A stretch of DNA of 64,000 nt from Bradyrhizobium sp. sGM-13 (GTDB lineage Bacteria > Pseudomonadota > Alphaproteobacteria > Rhizobiales > Xanthobacteraceae), in contig NZ_JAGWDK010000008.1 in NCBI RefSeq assembly GCF_018398875.1, positions 62,001 to 126,000 of the forward strand. The letters run 5' to 3'. Positions 45,237 through 54,918 of the stretch are shown piece by piece. The stretch's first letter is position 1. Each line of letters begins with the position of its first letter. The notes under the pieces were generated by a model that saw only the letters and a program-made list of their open reading frames with translations, had not been told where the DNA came from and did not search any database. Position numbers and translations under genes: made by a program.

Positions 45237-48200
45237 TCAGGCGAAGTGGAAGTCCTGACTACTCAGCGCACTCAGCTTGGTATTCTTCAGTGTGAGTGTA
45301 TCGCTTCCACTAGAAATGACGATATCCTGACCAACCTGGCTCGCGTGCGAGAGAACGCTCGCAAAGCTGTCGAACACCGTCTTGCTGAACTGGATCGTGT
45401 CCTGCGCGCTTCCACTGGCCGCGAAATCCTTGATGATGTCGCGGCCGAAATTTGCGGCAAACGCGAAAGTATCGGACTGGCCGCCGCCAACCAGGATATC
45501 ATTACCTGAGGTGCTCTTCAGCGTGTTGCTGCCCGTCGAGCCAAGAATCGCGCTGCCTGAAGTACCAACGACGTGGCCAGCGCTATCGATCTGCTTGGCA
45601 GTATAGGTGTGTAACGTGTCGGACACGGCCGACGATGTCTGGAAGGACCAGGTACCATCGGCTGCCGCAGTAACTTTTCCAATCGACGTGTTGCCATCGT
45701 ACAGCTTGACCTGACTGTTGGCATCGGCGAAGCCCTTGATGGTGACGATGTCGTTCCAGTTCTTGTACATGGTGGTCAAACCAACAGACAAACTCGCACT
45801 GGAAGAACCAATGACCCCGTCGCCATTGAGGTCCTGCTTGAAGCTCGTTTCGAAGGACTTCAACGCCGACGCCGACATGCCTGTCACGTCTGAAACGTGG
45901 TTGCCGCTGCTATCAGTATTCCAGACAACGTATTGATCCTTGTCTGCGAACTTCCAGGCAATTTGATACCCCGTTGCCGTCTGCTCAGCCCCGATTGGCG
46001 CCCAACCGCCAAACTGACCCTCGACTACGGCCGTGCCGTTCATCTTCAACGTGGGACCCGACCCGCCGCCACTGCTGAATATATAATTCTCGCCGATCTG
46101 AATGAGGCTAGTTAACCCAACGGACTCGATTGTATTGGTTACGATGCCTGTGGTCCCATCGCCATTCAGATCCTGCTGGAAGCTAGCTTCGAAGGATTGC
46201 AACGCCGACGCCGACATGCCTGTCACGTCTGAAACGTGGTTGCCGCTGCTATCAGTATTCCAGACAACGTATTGATCCTTGTCTGCGAACTTCCAGGCAA
46301 TTTGATACCCTGTGGCCGTCTGCTCCGCCCCGATTGGCGCCCAACCGCCAAACTGACCCTCGACCACGGCCGTGCCGTTCATCTTCAACGTGGAACTCGA
46401 CCCGCCGCCACTGCTGAATCTATAATTCTCGCCGATCTGAATGAGGCTAGTTAACCCAACGGACTCAATTGTATTGGTTACGGTGCCTGTGGTCCCATCG
46501 CCATTCAGATCCTGCTGGAAGCTAGCTTCGAAGGATTGCAACGCCGACCCCGACATGCCTGTCACGTCTGAAACGTGGTTGCCGCTGTTATCAGTATTCC
46601 AGACAACGTATTGATCCTTGTCTGCGAACTTCCAGGCAACTTGATACCCCGTGGCCGTTTGCTCCGCTCCGATTGGCGCCCAGCCGCCAAACTGACCCTC
46701 GACCACGGCCGTGCCATTCATCCTCAACGTGGGACCCGAATCGCCACCACTGCTGAATTTATAGTTTTCACCAATCTGAATGAGGCTGGTTGACCCAGCG
46801 GACTCGATTGCATTGGTTACGACGCCCGTAGTCCCATCGCCATTCAGATCCTGCTGGAAGCTCGTTTCGAGCGACTTAAGGGCAGAGTTCGTACCCGACA
46901 CCTGGCCGCCCGACACGGAGCCGGTCAGGGCGCTGACATGGGAAACGTAGTTGCCGTTGTTGTCGGTGTTCCAGGCCGTGTACTGACCGGTGCTCGCCTC
47001 CTTCCAGGCCACCTGATAGCCCGTCGCCGTCTTCTCCGCACCGATCGGCGTCCAGGTGCCATCTTGTCCGTCCACAAAATCCGCACCGCGATACTTCAAC
47101 GTGGGGCCGGATCCGCTGCTGCTGTTGAGGTAATATTTGCCGCCGTTCTCAACGAGACTTGTCGAACCAGCCGACTCGACTAGCTCACCCGGAGTTGGCG
47201 TTGGCGACGTCCCACCAATCACGCTGCTGACCGACTGCGAGGCGGCGCTCACATTGCCGGCCGCGTCCGCAGCCTTGGCCGTCAGCGCGTGCGTGCCGGT
47301 CGACAAGGCGTTCGTCGTGACGCTCCAGGCTCCGGTCGAGTTTGTTGTCCCCGTTCCGACGACCGTGGTGCCGTCGTAGACCGTAACCGTGCTGTTGGCC
47401 TCGGCGGTCCCGGACAGCTTGACCTGATTGGTATTGACGATGGCGTTGCTGCTCAGGGTCGGGGCAGTCGGCGCCAGCGTATCCACCGTCACGGTCACCG
47501 CACCGGACTTGGCACTGGTCTGGCCGCTCGAATTGGTCGCAGTCGCCGTCAGCACATGCTTGGCGTTGTTCAGGACGCCAGTGATGTAGTCCCAGCTGCC
47601 GTTCGCGTCGGCCTTTGTCGTGCCAATCTGGTTGCCGTTGTCATACACCGTGATCGTAGCGTTGGCGGCGGCGGTGCCCTTCACGTCGATCTTGTTCGCA
47701 TTGGTGATCCCGTCACCGGTCTTGCCCGAATCGGGCGACCAGGAGGAAATGCTGGGTGCGCCCGGAGGCGTGCTTGGCGAGCTCGGAGGCGTGCCCGTTC
47801 CGCCGCCTGTCACCGGCTGAGGGGGTGGAATGAGATTGCCCGGGACGAGCTGACCATCCACAATTGTTGCCCAGCGCACATTGTCCCACTGAGTGATGTT
47901 TAATGTGGCGCCCTCATATCCGGGCGGAACGTAAATGAGAAACGGAGCAGACCCAAAAGAGCCTTGAATGAAATAGACATCTTTGAGGGCGACGTTGTAA
48001 GTGTAACCGGCTCCCGCATCCGCGTTAATTCGCAGACCAAACGGGCCGCCGTCGAATACCACATTATTGAACGTGTAATCTCCGCCCAAACGATCGTCTG
48101 CAACGAACACCCCAGCGGTTGCATTTTGGTTGTGGGACACAATTGTCGTATTTGTAACGGTCAAATTCCCCTTGGTGCCGGGAGCATAGACCTGAATACC

Positions 48201-48482
48201 GTCCGCGTGATCGCCGGCTGCTCCCGTTGTGTCGATGTACGAATTATTGATGTATACATCTCCGCCTGAAAAAATGTCCACGCCTTCCGTGCCCTGCATG
48301 CGGACGTCGTTGAGGGTGAACGAGCCACTTCCGGTGTAGCGGACCCCGACTGCGACAGACGCTCCCCCGGCTTTGGTAATACTCGTATTCGAAAGCGTCC
48401 CCGGATTGACCATATTGACAAAGCCGGAATTGGTATTGTCGCTAAACAACGGGTCATTCCAGCTCAGAGGTATGGTAGCCAT
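45237..48482 (-). CDS. Large secreted protein: beta-helix domain, Ig-like domains, Trp-rich repeats and type I secretion C-terminus
   Basis: A protein of 1081 residues with no signal peptide. Residues 1-215 form a parallel beta-helix (DHADGIQVYAPGTKG, GGPFGLRINADAG), homologous to the protein at 57420. Two Ig-like domains lie at about 240-420. Four copies of a repeat of about 113 residues follow (434-885: ESxGSTSL, GQxGxWxPIGAEQTATGYQ, QYxVWNTD, FQQDLNGDGTTG). A further Ig-like domain spans 890-980, and the C-terminal 100 residues have GNDILVGGGQSDTFAF and end in a hydrophobic DFHFA, as expected of an uncleaved type I signal. It is upstream of prsD by about 80 bases. Likely an EPS-binding or EPS-processing protein. 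Confidence 0.88.
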   Translation of the reverse strand: MATIPLSWNDPLFSDNTNSGFVNMVNPGTLSNTSITKAGGASVAVGVRYTGSGSFTLNDVRMQGTEGVDIFSGGDVYINNSYIDTTGAAGDHADGIQVYAPGTKGNLTVTNTTIVSHNQNATAGVFVADDRLGGDYTFNNVVFDGGPFGLRINADAGAGYTYNVALKDVYFIQGSFGSAPFLIYVPPGYEGATLNITQWDNVRWATIVDGQLVPGNLIPPPQPVTGGGTGTPPSSPSTPPGAPSISSWSPDSGKTGDGITNANKIDVKGTAAANATITVYDNGNQIGTTKADANGSWDYITGVLNNAKHVLTATATNSSGQTSAKSGAVTVTVDTLAPTAPTLSSNAIVNTNQVKLSGTAEANSTVTVYDGTTVVGTGTTNSTGAWSVTTNALSTGTHALTAKAADAAGNVSAASQSVSSVIGGTSPTPTPGELVESAGSTSLVENGGKYYLNSSSGSGPTLKYRGADFVDGQDGTWTPIGAEKTATGYQVAWKEASTGQYTAWNTDNNGNYVSHVSALTGSVSGGQVSGTNSALKSLETSFQQDLNGDGTTGVVTNAIESAGSTSLIQIGENYKFSSGGDSGPTLRMNGTAVVEGQFGGWAPIGAEQTATGYQVAWKFADKDQYVVWNTDNSGNHVSDVTGMSGSALQSFEASFQQDLNGDGTTGTVTNTIESVGLTSLIQIGENYRFSSGGGSSSTLKMNGTAVVEGQFGGWAPIGAEQTATGYQIAWKFADKDQYVVWNTDSSGNHVSDVTGMSASALQSFEASFQQDLNGDGTTGIVTNTIESVGLTSLIQIGENYIFSSGGGSGPTLKMNGTAVVEGQFGGWAPIGAEQTATGYQIAWKFADKDQYVVWNTDSSGNHVSDVTGMSASALKSFETSFKQDLNGDGVIGSSSASLSVGLTTMYKNWNDIVTIKGFADANSQVKLYDGNTSIGKVTAAADGTWSFQTSSAVSDTLHTYTAKQIDSAGHVVGTSGSAILGSTGSNTLKSTSGNDILVGGGQSDTFAFAANFGRDIIKDFAASGSAQDTIQFSKTVFDSFASVLSHASQVGQDIVISSGSDTLTLKNTKLSALSSQDFHFA
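45822..46838 (-). repeat. Three near-identical 339-bp tandem repeats inside the secreted protein gene
   Basis: Units at 45822-46160, 46161-46499 and 46500-46838 each code for 113 residues. The same words recur at an exact 339-base step (for example gacatgcctgtcacg at 45874, 46213 and 46552). A fourth, diverged unit encoding the same protein motif lies at about 46839-47180. The high identity of three units suggests recent expansion or gene conversion. Confidence 0.9.
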
Positions 48483-49220
48483 CTATTTCTCCTGATAGCT
48501 TCTGATTTGTCCCTGGCACGTGCCCATCTTGGCGAGACTCCACATGCGGCTCTGTAGCACCCGTAGTGGTCATGGTCGTCAGTAGAGGCTTTTTTGGGAC
48601 GACATGACGGCCCACCCGAGGTGAATCCAAGCTGCCTCGGCTAGAGGCTCAGTGTGTGCTAGAAAAGCCACAAAGAAGATAAATCCGGCGTTCTCAGCAC
48701 CGCAACCATGGCCTTAGAGTAAGAAGCCGCAATTTCGGTGCAGTTAATTTGATCGTGAAAAAGACGCCGACCTCCCGCAGGTCCTTGCGCAGAGTAAATT
48801 TCGCATCAAGGCGTTTAATAAGATCAACGCGTTTTAAATCTGCAGTCTCGGTTTTAATTTTCGAGCTGGGCTCGTTTCGTGCCACCGCAACGTTGAGCCG
48901 TGCGCCGGATCCCCTGCCCCATCCGAATCAACCCCACATGACAATATCATTGTCCAGACAATCATTGTCCAGACAAAAGGGAACCATGCCGCCGAAAACG
49001 GACGATCCGGCGGTCAGGCACCTCGTCTGCGTTGTTCAGTTGGCCGGGGCAGCATTATTCAGACGATTATTCCGTCCAGCCAAAATCATCGTCGATTCGA
49101 TTTTTAATAAATTGCCGCTGGCGATATTGCAGGGGCAATCGAAGTGCGGCGAAGGCCTCCACCATTCGGACAAGTCCAAATTGTCGCGTGTGCCCCTTCG
49201 ACCGCGACCGGGTTCGCCGA
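48483..49220. other. Intergenic region upstream of the secreted protein and glycosyltransferase genes
   Basis: No convincing gene. A small plus ORF from ATG 48986 (MPPKTDDPAVRHLV) has an aaaggg before it, but its later part is antisense to the glycosyltransferase. The region carries the operator-like direct repeats at 48950-48976. Confidence 0.45.
48950..48976. promoter_or_regulatory. Tandem palindromes TTGTCCAGACAA, operator-like
   Basis: TTGTCCAGACAA is found at 48950-48961 and again at 48965-48976, 15 bases apart. Each is an inverted repeat TTGTC-NN-GACAA. The symmetry and spacing resemble operators of GntR-family regulators (TTGTC/GACAA half sites). The controlled gene is uncertain: the nearest plus-strand start is the small ORF at 48986, and the secreted protein gene begins 468 bases away on the other side. 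Confidence 0.5.
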
Positions 49221-50258
49221 TCAACCGCGCTGTTGCGTCCCGAAGAATGTATCCGGCCGCCCTGTCTTGCCTTTGGCGCCGTCCAGCAAACCGACGAAAG
49301 CGACTCTCCCGGCCGACACGGAGCTTTTGAGAACATATCGCGCTGCAAACAACAGCCCGACTCCGAAATGGCAGATCCAGCGCCATCCCGCAAAGCGCCG
49401 AGCATACACAATGCTGTTGCGCGCAGACAGATAGATCGAGAGGTGTGAGCGCTTCTCGGGAGCAGTGGCCGAGCCGATGGTCGTTCCCCCAACATGACGA
49501 ATGATAGCTTTGCTCGCAAAGCCAATGCGGTGCTTTCCCCGCCGGCGCCCCCAATCCAGATCTTCCATATAAAGAAAATAATCCTCGGCCATCAGACCGA
49601 CGTCTTCGACGAACGCTCGCGTTGCCAGAACACACGCGCCGCTTACCGCATCGAGCCTACCAAGGTCGTCGACGGAGGGTGCACTGCCAAGTGGCGCATT
49701 CCTTCCTACGGCGATGACACGGCCTGTCATTCGGGACCAGTGCAATCCGTAGTTGATGATCTTATCGGGGGTGTCGTCGAAGACCAGGCTTCCGCCAACC
49801 ATGCCGAATCCCTCAGCAGACTTGGCAATTAATTCAGACAGACCGCGGCTCTCCACTTCGGTATCGGGATTGAGGACAAGCACTGAACCCCAGCCAGGGA
49901 CGCCGAGCAATGGCTTAAGCCACGCGTTGACGCCGCCTCCGTAACCGAGGTTCTCGGTCGCGAGCCCAACTCGGACGACATTCGCGCGATTCTGAAATCG
50001 GCATTTCGTCACTGAGGCCAGTCGCTCCTGTGGCTGATCAAGAGCGTCCGCTTCATCGGAAGTTCGTTGCAGCGTTCGATCTGGTCCTACGAGCGCAGCC
50101 AGCAATCTCCCATAGGCTGCTTCCCCGCCATTTTCGCAAATGAAGACCTCAAAGTTACCCCAGTCCGAACGAGCGAGCGACCTCAAGCAACGATCGACAT
50201 CATCGGCATTGCAGTATGAGACGATTATGACGGCAAGTTTGACGCTAGCGGTCGACAT
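49221..50258 (-). CDS. Glycosyltransferase family 2 (rhamnosyl/GlcNAc-transferase WbbL-like)
   Basis: A protein of 345 residues from ATG 50258, with gtaggtg upstream. The GT-A fold is seen in LAVIIVSYCNADDVDRCL, ENLGYGGGVNAWL, the metal-binding VLNPDTEV and DAVSGACVLATRAF. The acceptor motif DYFLYMEDLDWGRR is typical of the WbbL group, followed by RHVGGTTIGS and a membrane-associated C-terminal helix. It adds one sugar to the lipid-linked repeat unit at the cytoplasmic face. A longer in-frame start at 50393 is less likely. Confidence 0.88.
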   Translation of the reverse strand: MSTASVKLAVIIVSYCNADDVDRCLRSLARSDWGNFEVFICENGGEAAYGRLLAALVGPDRTLQRTSDEADALDQPQERLASVTKCRFQNRANVVRVGLATENLGYGGGVNAWLKPLLGVPGWGSVLVLNPDTEVESRGLSELIAKSAEGFGMVGGSLVFDDTPDKIINYGLHWSRMTGRVIAVGRNAPLGSAPSVDDLGRLDAVSGACVLATRAFVEDVGLMAEDYFLYMEDLDWGRRRGKHRIGFASKAIIRHVGGTTIGSATAPEKRSHLSIYLSARNSIVYARRFAGWRWICHFGVGLLFAARYVLKSSVSAGRVAFVGLLDGAKGKTGRPDTFFGTQQRG

Positions 50259-51349
50259 AGCCAGACACCTACTCGTTTGCTGTCGAGGCTGACGAGCGAC
50301 CGTCGCCCATGCAAAGTACAACAGGTGCATCACCCCCGCGTCAAGAGCAGCGGGAAACGACGCCAATAGCGCCACCATAGGCGGCCAATCCAACTGCGGA
50401 ATGCACGCCGATTCGCTTTGACGTCAGCCCGCACAAGTCAGAAGTTCAGCCCTCGAAGTTCGCTTCAAAAAACTCGGCAACGTGCTTTCGTGCCAACGCG
50501 TTCAAGCCAGCGATCCAAGGCACACCATCGCGGGTACCGGCAAGCTTAAGCCGCTGCTCGACCATCGAATACCCAGGGGGTCCAACTCACCTGCATAAGC
50601 GGCCAAGGCGCGCTCAATCCATCACAGGGCGCAAGGTCGGAAGAGTTCAGGCGATAGTATTGCCGGCCGTTCACCCGCCCGCCGAGCATTCGCGCGCGTA
50701 TCCAGCACCAAAGGTTGATTGCGTGGCGTCGCATGTGGGCAATCGCGATCATCCACAAAAGCTTCCCGCACGCGGCACGCGACTCGTCGAGCGTCGTGGT
50801 ACGTAGTACAGCATCGAGGGCTAGCCCGAACCGCGTGAGACAACCTCTAGGGCAAGCCGATGGTGGAAAGCGTGAGGCGGCGTGTCAAGAAATGTTCGTC
50901 CATTTCTCAAATAAAACCAAATAAATACCATTAACTCAACAATAAGCTGGGTATCAATATTTTTCTACCCCTGGCCACCAGCAGCCCATTCGTCGAAGGC
51001 GCCCTGTCCTTGAATAAGATCAAAATGGCCACTGGGTAAGGGGAAGTATCGCCTACCCTTTCTCGACCAGAAAGTCCGCGAGGCTACGAACTTGAATCCA
51101 TCGCTTCCGATATAGTCAGCACGATCTTCCGCCACCCGTAGTTTTCACAAACTACCATATCCCACGGCCGTAGAGGGCATGGCGGACCGCAGCAAGGGTC
51201 CGCCGGCGCCGCACCTTTCAGGGTGGAGGCGCCATTACGCAATCCAGTACGACCGACATTAAAAGCTGCGACACCGGTTTAGGATTTACCTTGCTCGATT
51301 TAAGCGTATTCTCCATTATATTTTAGGCGTATTCTCCATTATAAGAGAC
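50259..51349. other. Intergenic region of about 1.1 kb, no gene seen
   Basis: Short frames at 50546-50843 on the minus strand have partly protein-like residues but stop codons in each frame; an unrecognised gene remnant is possible. AT-rich sequence at 50915-50965 and 51295-51345 may hold promoters. Confidence 0.4.
51304..51343. repeat. 17-bp direct repeat
   Basis: GCGTATTCTCCATTATA occurs exactly at 51304-51320 and 51327-51343, separated by 6 bases, just before the ORF at 51350. A duplicated operator or a slippage product are both possible. Confidence 0.7.
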
Positions 51350-51748
51350 GTGCGGATGTTCCGCCTGCTTTGCCCAATTTTCTTAGAGGCTCCCTTGGTC
51401 CGCGAGGATTTTGGGTCCGTTCCGCGGTGCGAAACGCAGAACGGGACAAAGCTCGTATTTGCCTTGTCATGGAGGCTATCGACGGCATTGCGCGCAGGGG
51501 AAGACGAGCGATCGGGGTTAAGACGCAAGGTAAAGGATGCTTTGTCGCGCGCAGCGGTCACGATTGGCACCGGCACTGACGAATACACGCAACAAGAGCC
51601 ACTGGACAGTCGTTATCAAAGTTTCCTTGGCAAGATCCAGAGCGGGAAAAATCGATTAGGAGAACTCAAGGAAGCTATCGCGCATTTCAGGTTTCTTAAA
51701 CTGGCAATGTTGAACAGATTTTCGATCACGTCGGATGAGCGCTTATAG
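51350..51748 (+). CDS. Hypothetical protein (132 residues or less)
   Basis: The C-terminal half (YQSFLGKIQSGKNRLGELKE, then HFRFLKLAMLNRFS) has convincing helical protein composition, whereas the first 45 residues do not. The true start may be internal. It lies just before galE but is separated by about 95 bases. No family recognised; it may be a remnant. Confidence 0.35.
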   Translation: MRMFRLLCPIFLEAPLVREDFGSVPRCETQNGTKLVFALSWRLSTALRAGEDERSGLRRKVKDALSRAAVTIGTGTDEYTQQEPLDSRYQSFLGKIQSGKNRLGELKEAIAHFRFLKLAMLNRFSITSDERL

Positions 51749-51843
51749 GTCTCTCATCATGAGACAACATAGAGCGGGGGCACAGCGCCTAGCAGGCCGC
51801 AATTTGTCCTACAGGCCAACTCAACCTGGAAAAAGGATCCCGT

Positions 51844-52866
51844 ATGGAAGAACCAAGAACGAGGCCTCTTAATCCGCAACCTAAGTTAACGTGCCTGGTC
51901 ACAGGTGGGGCTGGGTACATTGGGGGTCACACAGTTCTCGCCCTTCTCGATGCGGGACATCAGGTTATTGTTCTCGACGACCTTTCTACCGGCTTCCGCT
52001 GGTCCGTCCCAAGCACCGCTAAACTTATTGTAGGCGACGTCGGCGACTTTGACCTGGTTTGTCGAGTGATCAGGACAAACAAGATAACTTCCATTCTGCA
52101 TTTTGCGGCAAAGACTGTCGTTCCGGATTCATTTCAAGACCCGCTCAGCTATTACTTGACGAATGCTGTGAAGACGCGGACGCTTCTCGCGGCAGCGGTA
52201 AGCGAAAACGTCAGTGATTTCATTTTTTCTTCGACCGCTGCGGTTTACGAAAGCTCGGAATCTCTTGTTTCGGAAGAACAGAACGTCGGTCCCCAATCAC
52301 CGTATGGCCGGTCAAAGTACATGGCCGAGTGCATGATCGAGGATACGGGAGCCGCGCACAACGTTCGTTATGCAATTCTGCGCTACTTCAACGTGGCTGG
52401 CGCTGATCCGAAGGGCCGAAATGGTCAATCAACGAAGAATGCTACCCATCTCATTAAGGTGGCGATTGAAACAGCTCTTGGGAAAAGACCTTGCATGGAA
52501 ATCTTTGGAAATGACTACCCTACACCCGACGGATTTGCTGTCAGAGACTACATCCATGTTGCAGACTTAGCGAACGCCCATGTCCTGGCCCTTAATCGTT
52601 TGCGAGAAGGGAGTGAGAGCTTCACTGTCAATTGCGGATATGGTCGAGGCTATTCGGTTAGAGAGGTTGTTGATGTCGTCAAGGCAGTAACCGGAATTGA
52701 TTTTAAGGTTAGGTTCGCCCCGCGTCGAACTGGGGATTTGGCATCGGTAGTCGCAAACAGTGATCAGCTTAGATCATTCGGTTGGATCCCCCGCTATGAT
52801 GAGCTATCAACAATCGTGCAACACGCATACCGGTGGGAATTAGAGCTGGCAATCGATAGGCATTGA
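51844..52866 (+). CDS. galE: UDP-glucose 4-epimerase
   Basis: A protein of 340 residues preceded by ggaaaaaggatccc. Extended SDR: TGGAGYIGG at 20-28, DDLSTG, catalytic Tyr154 and Lys158 in YGRSKYMAE with Ser130/Thr131, and the UDP-binding NCGYGRGYSVREV near the end. It interconverts UDP-glucose and UDP-galactose. In rhizobia the EPS-locus copy is called exoB. Codon use looks less GC-biased than its neighbours, which fits a locus of mixed origin. Confidence 0.92.
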   Translation: MEEPRTRPLNPQPKLTCLVTGGAGYIGGHTVLALLDAGHQVIVLDDLSTGFRWSVPSTAKLIVGDVGDFDLVCRVIRTNKITSILHFAAKTVVPDSFQDPLSYYLTNAVKTRTLLAAAVSENVSDFIFSSTAAVYESSESLVSEEQNVGPQSPYGRSKYMAECMIEDTGAAHNVRYAILRYFNVAGADPKGRNGQSTKNATHLIKVAIETALGKRPCMEIFGNDYPTPDGFAVRDYIHVADLANAHVLALNRLREGSESFTVNCGYGRGYSVREVVDVVKAVTGIDFKVRFAPRRTGDLASVVANSDQLRSFGWIPRYDELSTIVQHAYRWELELAIDRH

Positions 52867-53044
52867 AAAACGCCTCTTCGCCGCGGCACGCCACAACTCA
52901 AGCCGCGTCCCACACCAAGCGCCTTCCGACCTCAAATCGGACGATTCCAAACCGGGCTGTGAGATATCCGGGTTAGGTGACTGCGCTAGGTCGCAGGAGA
53001 TTTAGGCGGATTTCTCGTCGCGCTGCTCGGGCTTCTTTGCATTT

Positions 53045-53809
53045 TCAGCCCAATATCCGCCCACTGCAGGCGCGCGGCAATACCGGACGCGGCGTCTTCT
53101 CTCGCAGCATATACCAAGTGTTAGCTCCGTTATCGTATATCTCTTTGAATTGATTCTTGGCCCGCATCACGGACGCATAAGCGCCGGGACTCGAGTGATC
53201 GTGAATCTCTACGGTCAGCGAACCGATGCGGTCAATCCAATCGGCGCAGCCCTCGAAGACTTCTCTTTCCGCCCCTTCGATGTCCATTTTGAGAACATCG
53301 ATTTGCGGCATGTCATAGCGCCGCATGATCTCCGGAAGCGTCAGTCCATCCACGCGCCCATCGGCCGAGACCTTGGTCTGCAAGCCCCATGCGCCCTTTC
53401 CGGGGTCGAACAGATCCAGCTTTGCGTTCACCTTCCAGACGGCGGCCTGAACCGGAGTGATGTTCTGATACGGCTTGCCGTTCTCAACTAGGACCTCGAA
53501 GTTCGCGGGGTCCGGTTCGATTGCCACGATCCGAGCATTGGGCCATCGATTGGCAAAGTAGATCGAGGCGAAGCCGACGTTGGCGCCGGCATCGACAATG
53601 GTCGATGGAGTCTGTGGCGGATTGAACAGGTATTCATGCCGCTGGAAGATGTCGCTGAACACCCTGTGGTCTGAGGTCTGCATCCTGATTGTCAGGGGGA
53701 ATTTCACCCCAGGCATCTGTACTCGAACGCGCCGAGGGCGGCCCGTGAGGCGGTAGCTCGCAATGCTTGCTACTCCACCAAAACCAAATTCAGTGTAATA
53801 GGAACGCAA
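53045..53809 (-). CDS. FkbM-family methyltransferase
   Basis: A protein of 254 residues. SAM-binding motif IVDAGANVGFASIYFA, then VAIEPDPANFEVL, and VLKMDIEGAEREVFEG, the FkbM signature. It should O-methylate a sugar or glycan. The last residues (RACSGRILG) look unnatural. A one-base shift at about 53065 would give a polar tail (VGGYWAENAKKPEQRDEKSA) ending at 53002, more typical of a C-terminus. Isolated gene. Confidence 0.87.
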   Translation of the reverse strand: MRSYYTEFGFGGVASIASYRLTGRPRRVRVQMPGVKFPLTIRMQTSDHRVFSDIFQRHEYLFNPPQTPSTIVDAGANVGFASIYFANRWPNARIVAIEPDPANFEVLVENGKPYQNITPVQAAVWKVNAKLDLFDPGKGAWGLQTKVSADGRVDGLTLPEIMRRYDMPQIDVLKMDIEGAEREVFEGCADWIDRIGSLTVEIHDHSSPGAYASVMRAKNQFKEIYDNGANTWYMLREKTPRPVLPRACSGRILG

Positions 53810-54059
53810 CTTATTTATAGTCCCAATTTATTCTCTCCCAGTGGACGGATTTATTTGAAAAGTAAATATGGCTGTGAGTCTAAACACCAGGTTGCACTTA
53901 CGCAAGCTGGCTTGCACCTCTGGCTTAAGACTGGGGTGGGGCGTACTGCTTATAGTGTAGCCCGCAATATATTCCGCTAATGACCTGCCAAGACACTCAA
54001 ACTGCACCGCTATCTCCGTTGCGGCATCCAGATCTTGGCAACATCGGTAGGCTTGAGCC

Positions 54060-54188
54060 CGGAAAATAGGAGCCCCTGCACAGCTTTGGGATACGAAGTT
54101 CGACCGACCCGGCACGGGTCTCCCAGATCCGGTCGCGGCAGCCGTTGCGCTGTGCAAGGCGCTCGGGGCTCTTCTCGCCATAGGCCAC
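54060..54188 (-). mobile_element. IS256-family transposase fragment
   Basis: The minus strand reads GEKSPERLAQRNGCRDRIWE, TRAGSVELRIPKL and GSYFPG, which is the conserved N-terminal segment of IS256-type transposases. Both ends are lost; the sequence after SYFPG does not match, and the remaining stretch to 53810 holds nothing recognisable. No terminal repeats are visible. It lies immediately next to the polysaccharide deacetylase start-distal end. Confidence 0.75.
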
Positions 54189-54192
54189 GACG

Positions 54193-54918
54193 TTATCGAT
54201 ACCGCAAGCGCATCAGTTGGCGATACAGCCCCAGTTTTGTGCTGATCCTCCAGGCAAAGCCGCGCATCGCATCCGGATCAATCAAGTGCTGGCGCATGTA
54301 CTTCGCATCCATGTTGTTCGTCAGGCAAAGACGGGAATAGAGAAAGGATTCGAACCCGCGATGGTACCCAAGATGGATTGTAAAGAGGTGCGTGTAGCCC
54401 ACTTTCAGAGCCGCCTCCCAAACCCGTCGGGAAAAGCGCCCATATGGGAAGGCGAAAAGAGTAACTTGTTGCCCGAGGCGATTCTCCAGCATCGACTTCG
54501 ACACCGTAAGCTCGCGATAGAGTTCGACATCCGAGACTTTGGTCAAATCGACATGGGCCATACCATGTGAGCCGATCGCAACGCCGGCCCTGCCAAGTTC
54601 CTCAATCATTTCCCAGCTCATACGTCCCGGCGAGCCCACAAAATCAACTGGGATAAAGGACATGAAACCCGGAATCCGACCGGTCGTCACGTAACGAGCA
54701 TAGACATGCGTGTAGTCCGAAAGAAATCCATCATCGAAGGTGAGCAGGACCGCATCGGTCCGGCTGGCTTTCCGATCGGCGCAATGCTCCAGAAAGCTTT
54801 GAGGCGAGACCAGCCTCTCCCCGCAAAGCGCGAGATGCGCATCGAACGCTGCATGCGTCAGGCACCACGCATTCGAAGGCGTGGCTTCCACCAGTTCGTG
54901 ATAGTTCAGCGCTATCAT
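54193..54918 (-). CDS. Polysaccharide deacetylase (NodB-like, CE4)
   Basis: A protein of 241 residues. LLTFDDG at 58-64 gives the catalytic base and metal Asp, GSHGMAHVDL gives the metal ligands His118 and His122, and FAFPYGRFS is motif 3. No signal peptide, so it may act in the cytoplasm on a lipid-linked or nucleotide sugar, or it may lack its leader. It overlaps the upstream glycosyltransferase by 4 bases and is probably made with it. Confidence 0.88.
   Translation of the reverse strand: MIALNYHELVEATPSNAWCLTHAAFDAHLALCGERLVSPQSFLEHCADRKASRTDAVLLTFDDGFLSDYTHVYARYVTTGRIPGFMSFIPVDFVGSPGRMSWEMIEELGRAGVAIGSHGMAHVDLTKVSDVELYRELTVSKSMLENRLGQQVTLFAFPYGRFSRRVWEAALKVGYTHLFTIHLGYHRGFESFLYSRLCLTNNMDAKYMRQHLIDPDAMRGFAWRISTKLGLYRQLMRLRYR

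Noticed and set aside
45822..46838. Possible CRISPR-like or minisatellite array
   Set aside because: The 339-bp units stay in frame and encode the protein repeat; there are no short repeats with unique spacers.
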